Assembly (NCBI GenBank): GCA_034336665.1
Contig: CM067566.1
Coordinates: forward strand, 25,698,330-25,762,329
DNA from: Luscinia megarhynchos
Lineage: Eukaryota > Chordata > Aves > Passeriformes > Turdidae
Reading direction: 5' to 3'
Length of the DNA stretch: 64,000 nucleotides
A model generated the notes under the pieces. That model saw only the letters and a list, made by a program, of their open reading frames with translations. It was not told the DNA's origin and searched no databases. Each line of letters begins with the position of its first letter. Positions within the stretch are counted from its first letter, which is position 1. Positions 10,852 through 22,800 of the stretch are shown one piece after another. The translations under genes and the position numbers were made by a program.

Positions 10852-13800
10852 GTAACTGCGCTAGCTCGGCGTCGCTGCCGCGGGGAAACCTGGCGTGGCT
10901 GGGGGGCGAGGCAGTGGTCTCGGACCAGGGAAAGGGGATTCCTGTCAGCCGCTCGGCCGCCCCTGCCTTGAGCTCCACGCGGGGCCGGTGCCCTTGAGGC
11001 CTCTCGGGGGCCGGGCGGGAGGTGCTGGCAGCAGGTAAGGAGGTGCTCGTGTCCGACCGTGAGCCAACGATGTGCTCAGGTGTCAATGGCATCCTGGGCT
11101 GTGTCAGGAATAGTGTGGCCTGCAGGACCAGGGAGGTCACCATCCCCCTCTGCTCCGCGCTGCTGAGGCCGCACCTCAAGTACGGCGTTCAGATTTGGGC
11201 TCCTCCGTTCAGGAAGGGCTCTGAAGTGCGGGAGCATGTCCAGAGAAGGGCAACAGAGCTTGTGAGGGGTCTGGGGTACAAGTCTTATGAGGAGTGGCTG
11301 TGGGAGCTGGAGTTGTTTATCCTGGAGAAAAGGAGACTTTGAGAGACTTATCACTGTCTACGCTGCCTGAAAGGAGGTTGTAACCAGGTGGGGATCGGCC
11401 CAGACAACCAGCGATCGGACAAGAGACCATAGTATTATGCACCAGAGGAGCATCGGCACCAGGAGAGGTTTAGATTGGACATTAGAAGGAATTTCTTCAC
11501 AGGAAGGGTCATTAGATATTGCAGTGGGCTGCTCAGGGAAGTTCTGAAGTCACCGTCTCTAGCGATGTTTAAGGAAAGACTGGACATGGTACTTAGTGCC
11601 ACTGTCTGCTTGACAAAGTGATGTTCAGCCCTAGATGACTCAGAAGTCTTTACCAGCCTAGTTGATTCTGTGATTCTCTTCCCCTGGTGCCTTCTCACAC
11701 CTGTGCTTCTCACGGCGCGACAGGGTCAGGCACCTCTGCACAAACCTGTCACACGCTAGTGAAACAGCTGGTCAGCTCTCAGTGAATTACATCCGTATGA
11801 ACCACAACACACTTTGTCTTTGAAACCACTAGAAATACTTTAAAAAGGCATTAATGATCTGTCAGTTGTCAGCTGGTTGGAGGGACCAAAGCAGACTTTT
11901 CTTCCTGCTCTCTAACGTCACTTTTAGAAGCACTGGATTTTTAAATGATATATTTCATATGAAATTTGTGGACAAAAGGTGCTGGTTTCTTAAGTATAGC
12001 TGGGTAAAAGTATAGAACCTACAAGGTATGAAAGTTAGACATTAAGTTTTCTGATTGAAGAATGCCCCCAAACTGTTCTTTTGTCCATTCTTTTCTAATT
12101 TATTTCCCTAATGAAAGAGGGGAGTACCTAGGCCTTATGTTCCAACAGAGGAGGAAAGAAGACTCCTCAAGGAATGTGCTGAAGAGAGTTTCCGGTATAG
12201 AGGTAAGTTCACTTAGCTTTGTTGCTTTCCTTCCACCCTTAGCTTTTGCTGTTACCTGAGGCATTACAGAGGACCTGGGTCAATACAGCACAGCAGTGCA
12301 TTAACAAGCTTCACGTGTACTGGAATAGCATCCCGGCAAATGCTGATCCATGTAGATTTACTAAGAGTTTGCAGCAGTTTTGTAAAAGGTGCAACATAAT
12401 TTCTAAGTTTCATGCCTTGTAAAAAGATCTCTTCATAGCTTGGTTTTGATATCTGGAATGTTTGTGTTAGGTTGATAAATAATTTCAAACGTCTAAGAGT
12501 TAGACTGAAATCTTCTGAAATAATTTTTGATCATATTTTTCTTTACACACCCTCCCTCCCCTTGTTTTGTTGGTTTTTTTTTGTTTGGTTTGTTTTGTTG
12601 CTGTTGTTGGTTTTGGGGGTTTTTTTGTTTTTCTTTTACAATATAGTTTCAAGTCTGTGCTGTCAGTTTGCATCAGTAAATTTTGGAAAATCTAGGTCTG
12701 GAATCTCTAAAAACTTCAGATTTTTATTATCTAATAGGTTGGAAGGTTTTATTCTCTATCCTGAAGTTTTGCTTTAATCTTGCTTTGAACCAAGGAGCCA
12801 ATATTTAGTCTTAAAAGTGACATCCGGTCACATTTACCCTGAATGCTAGTTGGACTCCTTGGTCTAGACCTGTTAGAATTTGAGGGAATTAGCTGTTAAT
12901 TTGCAACGTATTCTTTAATACTTTGCTCTCCAAAGTTATAATTTGTCTTCAAATATGAACCTAATTAGCAAATTGTGTGCATTAAAAATTCAACCATCTA
13001 CTGCTGTTGCAAAAATTTCTCTCCTAGAAGTCCTTGAGCCTTTTTGTAACATCTGCATTTTCAGACTTGCATGAAATTAAATTTCATTATGGCATATCTA
13101 AACTTTAATGTAAATGACTTTAGCCTTCTGTTGTGTTTGTTACTTCATTGTCCCTGTATCTTGTGCAGGGGTGGTGGTTGTAGCTAGACTGGAGAACTAT
13201 ATTCCATCTGACAGTGGCTTTTGTATTTTAGGAAGCATGAAGTATAATGCAGTCAGGATGACTCATTAACTAATACCACATAATTTATAGTAGGTCTTAA
13301 AAACTAGAATTGACAATGATCATTTATATACAGTTTGTTAATTTTTTTTAATATAGCTTTAGGAAGCTATAGGAAGCTTAGGAAGGCATAACAACTCTGA
13401 TTTTATTGCACATTTGTTAAATGTGATTGAAAATATTGAAAATTGTATTTTAAGCAGCTTTTTTTCTTCCCAGCCTTTCCTTTGGCGGCAGTGAGCATGC
13501 TTGGTACTAGTTTCTTAATTAGAAAAGGTAAAGTAAAAATACTTCAGTTTCATTTTGGTTTGCTCAGTTGAAATATCTTTCTGCTGTTAGGAAAGTTATT
13601 ATGGTAATATAATGTCCAATGTACTTGTAACTAAAAGAAGTTCAGACTCTGCAGCTGCATGATTTGCTGTTCCTCAACATAAGCAAGGAGCTGAACTTAA
13701 AATCGAAGTTCATGTGTGCTTTATGTTGTGTGACAAGTGCAATATCTCATTGATATCTCACAATACATTCTCAGTGTGTTAATAACCCTGTGATTAAATA

Positions 13801-16800
13801 TGATTAAAGAGATAATTCCTAGATTTTTAAAATTTTATGGGGAATTCAGATATTAGGGTTTTTAATTATTTTTTTTAACATGAAGTGTAAAAGAGTAACC
13901 TGCTTCTACAAACATAACTACAGTTGAGGTTTTTCAGCTTAATATCTGATTACATATATCTTATATAATATCATATATCTTATCTTAATATCTAATTTCA
14001 TCCTCATTTACAGGTGTTCTAAGAGATAGCTCAAGATTTGGCTCTTTTATTAAAGTTGCATGTAAGTAAAAGCTAATAAAAATTCAGCTTGTATTCATGC
14101 TGTATGTTCTGGGCTCTGTTATGCAGATGTAATTCCCCTGAGACTGGCTGGCTAATTCACTGTGACTCAAGCTGGCAGGGACCCCTGAGGACCAGAGTCC
14201 GAACTCCCTGCTCCTGACAGAGCAAGCTGAAACTACACCATGTGACTAAGAGCGTTTTCTAGATGCTCCTCAAACCCTAACAGGCTTGGTGCTGTGACTT
14301 CTTCCCTGGGGAGCCTGTTCCAGTGCCTGACAGCCCTCTCAGTGAAGAACCTTTTCCTAATGCCCAGTGTCGCCAATGGTTTAAACTAAAAGAGGAGAGA
14401 TTAGATTAGATGTTAGAAAGAAATCTTTTACTGTGGGTGGTGAGACGTTGGACAGGTTGCTCAGAGTAGTTGTGGATGTCTCATTCCTGGGAGTATTCAG
14501 GGCCAGGTTGGATGAGGCCCTGAACAACCAGGTTTAGTGAGAGGCATCCCTGCTAATGGCAGCAGTGTTGAACTAGATGGTCTTTAAGGTCCCTTTGCAA
14601 CCCAAGCCATGATTCAGTGATTTATTCACTGTCTAAATTTGTACTGCACATTTTGGACAACTTTTGTTTATAAGGTTTGTATAAAATTGCTTGATAAATA
14701 TAGCATAATCATTTAAGATAAAAACGTTGTAAATAGATACTGTGCACCCTTAGTTTAAATTACATTGCCAGAATACACCCACCCCTCCCTTCCTAATTTG
14801 AAGGTCTTTATTCATGTATCTCACGTGTCCCATTCAGGCTATTTTAATTACTTTTTTTTTCCTGTACATTATGTATGTACAATTGTAGGAAAAAAGCAAT
14901 TTCATGTGAATGATTTTTGGATTAAATATAATCAAAAATAAATTATTAAACTTAATAAATTAACCTTTTCAATGTTACACAGGACAGTAAAACAGGAAGT
15001 TGCCATCTTGCCAATCTGTGCAGATACAGCCAATTTACTTCAGTGGGAAGAGGGTAAACCCCATGATTTGTGGTCAAGGAAGTGTTGTTTAAGCAGATAA
15101 ATGAATGTGAGAGACTAGGGCTCCAGTTGTTTATGCTAAAATCTGGTTACTTTCTTTGAACACCAAACAATGGTATAACACAAACATTTCTAATAAATAA
15201 TAGAACTGCTATTTCCCCAATCACTCTTACACATAAGAGCCACATTCTTCTAATTTAATATAACTACTTTATTGAAATCAGGGGAAAAAATAAGGTGCAG
15301 CTGGGCTGGCCAGGATGTTCTGCCTGTAGGAATTACTATACTTTTGCCAGTGATTTTCTAGCTACTCTTGACAATTTACTGACACTTCTAGTTAGTCATG
15401 GCTGATTCACTACATTGACAGCATCCCCTTCAACACAGCAGAGAGCTATTGGTCCTCTGTGTCTTTGATAAAGAAGGGGAGGATTCCTATGCCTGTATGT
15501 ACTTCATGTTAGTCTGCAGTGAGCCATGTCTAATAAGCTTCTCTAAGATCTTGAACAGTGAATGTCGAAGCAAAGAACAATACCTAATTTACTGAGCTGA
15601 CTTCAAAAATATGGATCATCTGGCAGTTAGTTCTGTAATAAATTAAACCAAATATTTTGGCCAATAATTACTTTGAGTGAAACATCTTGCAGAAAGATAC
15701 TTCCCTTTTTCTTTACTAGAAGGCCTGAAGAAAAAGAGACTTTCTCTTTGTAAATTATGCAAAAGAGTAATCAGCTTTTCTGTTAAGCTTTATATTGCTA
15801 AATATTTAGTTTGAATTCTTCTTAGGCCAATCTGAGGACTTGTAATTTTTCTCTTTGCACATACTTATTGTATATGAGGTGTTTGGTTTTTTTTAACCTG
15901 CTAAACAACTAAACCCTTACATTCCTCATTTGTAAACTTCACTCATTTGTTGTGGCTGTTCTTCTCCAGTCCCTTGGAAAAGGACTTTTACCCTTGTTTT
16001 GAAAATAAGACATTAGAACAGGAATCACAGTTTCAGTACCAGTACAGCAGGCTGGGGTAAAATCCCCTTTATGATGATTCCCAAGCAATGTAATCTATAG
16101 CTGAGAATTGCAGAGGATTAGTGTTACTGGTAATTAACCTTTTCCTGACTTAAAAGATAATAGAGACTCTTAGTCTCTATACTTAAGAAATACTACACAT
16201 GAAAAAGAAGGGTCTAGTAATTTTGTCCTACAAAAGTCAACAAGAAACCTGTTGATTCTTATGGAATCCTTCATACACCACTGACCCACTCAAAAAACTT
16301 TAAAGGGCCAGTGATGGAAATCATAAGTTTTAAGCCCAGAAAGACGTATTTTGGTAATTTATTCTTATGTCCTTTGCAGCAGATGGAAGTAGCTCATACA
16401 CTAAATTGAAACTGTTTGCTTAGTGATTACAAGGGTTCAGCTAATTCAGTTGTTTGCCCTCTGGCAGCCAAATCACAGAATCCTTTACAGAAAATACTGA
16501 GCCTACTGCTAAGTTGATTTAGACCTGTTTTCATACAAGTAAAGACTTTTCAGGATCTGACTGTTCTGGTGGGTTGAATTAACAGAATTTATTGCCTGTA
16601 TTTATTTCTGATAGGTTTATCATCTTGGATAATTAATTGTGATTTTTGGATCTTGGGAAAAAACGATGCAATTCTTTTCCTTTTTTTTTTTTTGTCACCT
16701 TTCATTTGCCAAGTTCTAGCTGAAATCTGATGCTCACACTGTGTCTAAATCATTGCTTTATGTCTGTTCAGCTGTTGCATTTGTTTTTAGTACCCTTTGT

Positions 16801-19800
16801 CTGCAGAAGAAGCAGAGATGATTACTGCATGTTTTTTTGGTTTAGATCTAAACAGATTTTTCTTTCTTTTATTCAAGATACTACATTATTTATTTGAATT
16901 TATTAATTTAAAACAATGTTGGATATTATAGTACAGCATGTAAACCCATCTTTTTTTCTTTTTAAAAAGTTGCTGGAATGTGTGGATACCTGGCTGGAAA
17001 GATATCCTACTTGCCAATCTGTAGCGAGAAATTTAAGAAACTGAAGGATTCTCCAATAGGAGATGTTCTACGGCAAGCTCAGAGACATAGTTCACCTAAG
17101 TAAGAATTTTAGTATATTTTAAATCTAAAACATATTCTGGATAGGGTATTTTAGACACTTAACAGATCAATACCACTTTTGCAGCTTTCCAACACCTTCA
17201 GAGCTGCACATTTCCTCCCTCCCCATTACCTCAAATTCAATTTCAGGAATCTGTATTTGTATCAGTTAGCAAGCTATAAAATGTGTATTTTGAGCTCTTT
17301 ACATACAACTGACCAGTAGAAAAGTAGAAAAATAAACATTTTACTTAGCAAACTCTATTCCTTGTAAAATTAAGTGTTTCCCATGGAATTTACTTACAAA
17401 AGAATGACAGCACAAATTGCCTTCTTAGTTTAGAAGTAAACTGAATTAACTGAAATAAAATAGTGTTACATTCTGGAAGTTTTTCCCATAGTTTACTTTG
17501 ATTGAAGTAGGAAAAGGGTGGAAATGATTTCAGTGTTTATCAAAGGAAAGAGCTCAGTAAACAATATCAGTGCAGGAAGAAGCATGGTGGTCAAACTTAC
17601 TGCTGTTTGTTTAAATCCTTTACATCTGTAATGGCATTATGCTGTACATGTGAGAAACTCATCAGGTTCTTAAAGCTATTTCCTGTTTTCTTCCAGAATG
17701 TTTTCTACTTCAACTGGTTTTTAATTGCAAGCTGCTTTCAGAATATGTCACTTAAACCCTTTATTCTGAAATGTTTATGATTTTATGACATCAAACAATT
17801 TCAGGCATTACCACTTCATACACTTACTGTATAGAATCAGCTGAATTGGAGTTGAAATTGTCCCTTCACCCCCTCCAGTTTCAAATATGAAATTGTCATG
17901 CTCATTAATTGTGTTTCATGAGAACTTGTTTAAGTACCATCTTCTGCCACACCAATGAATTCCTTCAGCCATTAATGGCCCATTTGTATCTGTAAAGTTT
18001 TATTTGCTAAGTGATAAATTCCTTTTCTTTGGTTGAATAAATAATTTAAATTCATTTCAATTGCATTATTATCCATACACACTACCCTTTTAAACCAGCA
18101 ACAGAAATCATTACACTTTCCTGGGCACTGTATGTCTACTAATGAATGTATTTTGGTAATTTGATTTGCAGTTAAAAACTTGTAGGAAACTAAAAGATTA
18201 GGTAGTGTTTTAAAGCTGTGTTTACATATATTTTAAATAGATAATTGAGGCAATAAAATTGCTTTGTTCTGTATGTTTATCATGAGAAATAAATAAAGAC
18301 TAATTGCAAATGTTTTTCATAGGAAACTAAAAGTACAGATTAGCGGAAATTAAAATTAAAAAGTAATAAATACTCTAGAGATGTTCTAGTGGCACAAAAT
18401 GGTGGCATTCCTGATAGAGGGACATGTTATGTAGTGACTTGCAAGGCCATTCTAAAAATATAGTGAATACTTCGAAATATCTGGCACAAATTTCCAGAAT
18501 ATTTTTATATGGTATTACCTTTCTCTCCCAAGGGAAAATTCATTAATATTTTTGCAGAATTTGGCAACTTGATTAATTTTCATAGTTTATTTTTCCTAAG
18601 ATAGCTGTTCGATCTCCTTTGGCTATTCAGTCCTGATCAATTACAGCACCTTCTAATGATGAAGAGTTTTAAATGTCAAATTCTTCCTAAAAAGCTTTTA
18701 AAATTAACTATAGTTCATACTGCCACTAGTTACATGGGCACAGCATGTACTATTTGTGTCTGATGTGGGGTGTTTTTGTCTGAAGATTCCGTGGGAAAAA
18801 GGATTTTAACTTCAGTTATTGTAAAGTGCAATATGTTTTGTCTCTTCTCTCTCCTGATCTGGAGGTGTGAGCTAAGATTCTGTGAGGAAGGGAAGAATGT
18901 TAGGGAAGGGACTATAGAAATTTTTTGCAATGTAAAGAAAACACCCAAAACACCCCAAAAAATTTTTAAGATGATGATTCAGTTGGAAACTAAACCATTT
19001 AAAATGAAAGAACATATTCTCAAATTGTAAGTATTGTTACTCTTATAGTTCCATTTTTGACTTCAGTATTTTCATATTTAATATTTAGTGCTATTCTTTT
19101 CCAGCCGTTCCAGTCGTAAATCTGAATTTTCAGACATCTCTTCAGACATTCAGACTTCTCAGTCATTTACTGAGTCTTCTCCTCCAAGAGCTGGATTCCC
19201 ACCTTCTTCTAGCTATTCAGATGAGTACAGCTCAACAGACAGAGCCCTCTCAAGTTATGAACCCATTCCATTCAGTGCTTCTCTGAATGAATCTTCACCT
19301 ACAGGAATTACTGATTACACTGTTCAAGGTGAGTCTTAGTATTTAACAGTTTGTACTGCAAAGACTTGCCTTTCTTTTAGATACTGTTATTAAACTATGT
19401 ATTCTCACCCTATGCACACATGGCACAATACATTGATTTTGAATGAAAGAGCTGAAAGAATTACAAGAATTGTTTTTACACGGAAGATGAATATAAATTT
19501 TATTTTGTGTTCTAACTGTAAACTAGATTCAGGGTTTTCTAGCTGAAAATTGCTTTAATTGCAAGTAAGGATCCTGGATTAATTTATAAGGTGCAACCTG
19601 TTGTGGAACTAAAACTGCAAAAAACTCAGCCAGACTGAAAGTGCCCTTTACTGAAAGAAAAGGGAATATGCCATCCCTTCACTGTACTGAATAAACCACA
19701 GCCTGCCAATTGCCTGCTGGCCCTTCCAAGGTGATTGCAGTCCCACCATCCATGGGGCTGTAACTGGATACTGCTGTAACTCCGTGACATTAAACTTTTT

Positions 19801-22800
19801 AAAAATTTTTTTCACAATGTGAGAAACATTTATGTCTCCTGGGAACTGAATGCATATTGTGTTCTATCTACCAACAATCTGATTTTCTCCCAAAGAATTA
19901 AAATGTTTTCAAGTACCATGCAGCTCTTCCCTTCCTTTCCAGTATGAGCTGTCCTCAGCTATTGCAGGGGAAATGCAGGATTCTGAGTTCAGGTGTCTCT
20001 GGTACACAAAGGAGGAAGTTACTGTCAAATGCAGGGTTTTGTACTTTGAATTAGTTTGGATTTTTTCAATTTACTTACGAAAAATGTTTTATTTCACTAA
20101 AAAGCCCTTTCATGCAACTTGATGAAAGTATCAGATATAAATGTGTCAAGAAAATTGTTATTGCATTTCATCACAAATATCAATAGTTGGTGAAACCTTT
20201 ATTATATAACCAAGATTCTGCATTATAAATATAGATAAAAGGATCAAATGTTTGTCAGGTATCATATGATAGATACTGTCCTAATTCTTTGAAATCAAAA
20301 TTTAAAGCCTTAATGCAAACCATTGAGCTTCACTTAGATTTCTCTTCAGAAATCATATGTATCTCAAACATATAATTATTGTAAATTTTAGATAAAGTGA
20401 CCAGAGCTGTTTTATTCATCAACTACCACGATTGTTAGAATTTCTTACGGTAAAATGAAGAAAATTAATTAACAGCATGTGTTTCAAAGTAGTTTGACAA
20501 AATTAAAAAGATAAAAGGAATGGATTACTTGAAGATCATATTCATTCACTGTTGTGTTTAGAATTGCAGCTGTCATGCTCCTTTTAATTTGGGATTGATC
20601 AGTAATTAACTAGTATTCTAGAACTTGTTGAAGCCAAATTTTAGTGTGTTATGCCATATTTAGTATTTTTCTCTTTGTTTTGTTTTCAGAACCTGCTCCA
20701 ATTCCAGAAGAAGGTCGTAAAAAAAAAGGCATCACATATGAGGAATTAAGGAATAAACACAGGCAGACATATGATGTAATGCAACCACCAAAGACAGAAA
20801 CTCCAAGCAAGTTTTCACAGGAAAAACCAGCGAAGGAAGGTAATATACTGATTTACTTGCAAAATTCAGATATTTGCCATAATGTTGTTGCAAACACAAA
20901 GCTTAATTCTGCATACCTTTTAAGAGATTTATATTTAGAGTATCTGCAGGTATCTCATATGTGATATATATGGCCTGTAGTTTCCTGTTTCAGATTAATT
21001 TTATTTTTTTTTAAATTTTGATCATCCAATAGAAAATTGTAATTCCTTTTCCCTGAACGTATTTCTTGTTGCCAGACTGAAAAGCTCCTAAGTTTTGCTT
21101 CATTGACTATATTGAGCAAACTCTTTCCACAAAGAATTCTCTGAGCTCAGAGCTATACCAAAGAGCTATGGGAGGGGGTGTGTGTTTTAGATAGCATTGT
21201 TCTCTCAAAATAGAGCACATGGTCGATGGTTTGAAGGGGAGGGTATTTATTTTTATGAATAGTTTCATGTGGAATTAGTGAATTTCTATAGAGGCATTGT
21301 TTGTAGAGGTTCATTTTCTACATTAAAAGCCAGAGGAAGGAAACAGTATTTGGCAGCAATTTTGAGATTTGTTTTCACAGTGAAAAAGAAAACTTTACAG
21401 AGCAAAATAAGAATGCAATGTCCTGAAGAGTAAGACATCATTCAGACAACTTTTTGACTCAATAAATTTTTTGAAAAGCAAACACAGAAGGAATTAATAA
21501 TTGCTTGCTCTAGAACTTTTAAAATTTAATGTGGCATCTGTAAAAACAATTGTAGCAAAAGGAATGTTATACCATTTAGCACACTGATAGACTAGTCACC
21601 TTGAATTGTTTGGGTTTGTGTGCACTGCCCAGTCTTGTCAGCCATGTTGCAACAGGACTTTTAGGAATAGCTGTTGTCTCCTATTAGGCATAATGGGTGA
21701 TAGTAAGTATAGAAGAGTGTATTAAAGCAAAAGGTTCTGAAGCAGCACAAAAGGCTTTGGAACAGTGTTGCTTGAGAGTGTCAGTCTCTTCAATGCTTGT
21801 GAATTGCTTTTTGCAGATAATCTATCTTTGGACAGATCTGCAGCCTTGAAAGAAAAATTATAAACAATTTTTGTATAATGATTTTTATCTGTTATATCAA
21901 GAATAAAAGGCTTTTTCTTATCATGTGACTATGCCAAATGAGACATGAAAAAATTATTGAAGCTGCGGTTTCAGATTGCTTTTGAATTCCATTGGCTGAC
22001 ACTTCATGGATTTACACAATGTTTCTTTTTCAAGATCCTTCTTCACAAATAGAAAGCCTAGAAATGTCACTTGTGAGCTGTACACAGAAATGTTTAGCAG
22101 CATTCTGAAAACCTTGCCATATTCCATGGCAAAAGGGGCTGTGAAATGAGAATGTGCATTTGTTACTTTATTTTTAATTACTCGAGGTATATAAAAGACC
22201 TCTATAAAATGTTGATCAAATATTGCATTATTTCTGTGTTCCATTTGAAGGCTTTACTTGGGCTTTGAGAATAGAACTGAGTGGTACATAAGATTTGTAA
22301 ATAAACTTTTTAAAGCATCTCTTTGCATTTTTAAGGAAAAAGAGTAAGGAGGGTGTACAAAAATTCAGGAATGCTTTACACCTTCAAGTACATTTAAATC
22401 TGCAATTCAGGGATTACACTGATGTTGTGAGCTAAGACCCAATTTAGCTTCTTGTGTCAAACTGGACATGTTACTTGCTGTGTGCTAGTTCATACTTTGA
22501 GTCACTACCCCTTGGCTCATCCTCTTATCTCTGGGTCCCTAGCAAATAGGAGACACTGATTTCTGCCCTCCCTTGCAAGGACAGAAGGGAAACCAAACCA
22601 TGTTTGAACCAGCTTTAAGCAATCCCTAACTTCCATCTGCTGGTGCCTTCTCCCTTCCCTGCAGCGGCACAAATACGTGCATCTGCATAGTGATCTAGAC
22701 TGCCCCATTTTCCAGGGAATGAGTGCAGCCTGTTCAGCTGCCATGGTTAGGAAAGATGGAAATCAAATTGTACTTTGAGAGAGCTTCTCACTGTGTCTCA

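Larger units (their letters stand above)
10481..11020 (+). promoter_or_regulatory. OCIAD1: OCIAD1 CpG-island promoter
   Basis: This GC-rich island surrounds the OCIAD1 start. It contains a CRE-like TGACGTA at 10506-10512, two tandem GC-rich arrays (10583-10691), and a perfect match to the NRF-1 consensus (CGCGCACGCGCA, 10734-10745), 44 bp upstream of the ATG. NRF-1 sites are common in promoters of nuclear genes for mitochondrial proteins, which fits a mitochondrial OCIA-domain protein. No TATA box is visible. The transcription start probably lies between the arrays and 10788; the exact position cannot be read from sequence. Confidence 0.75.

Noticed and set aside
10414..10855. Repetitive open frames across the OCIAD1 promoter arrays (SRAEP and ARLGS repeats)
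   Set aside because: They are translations of the 7-bp and 5-bp tandem arrays. Only the 10789 ATG frame, which splices in phase to exon 2, is supported.
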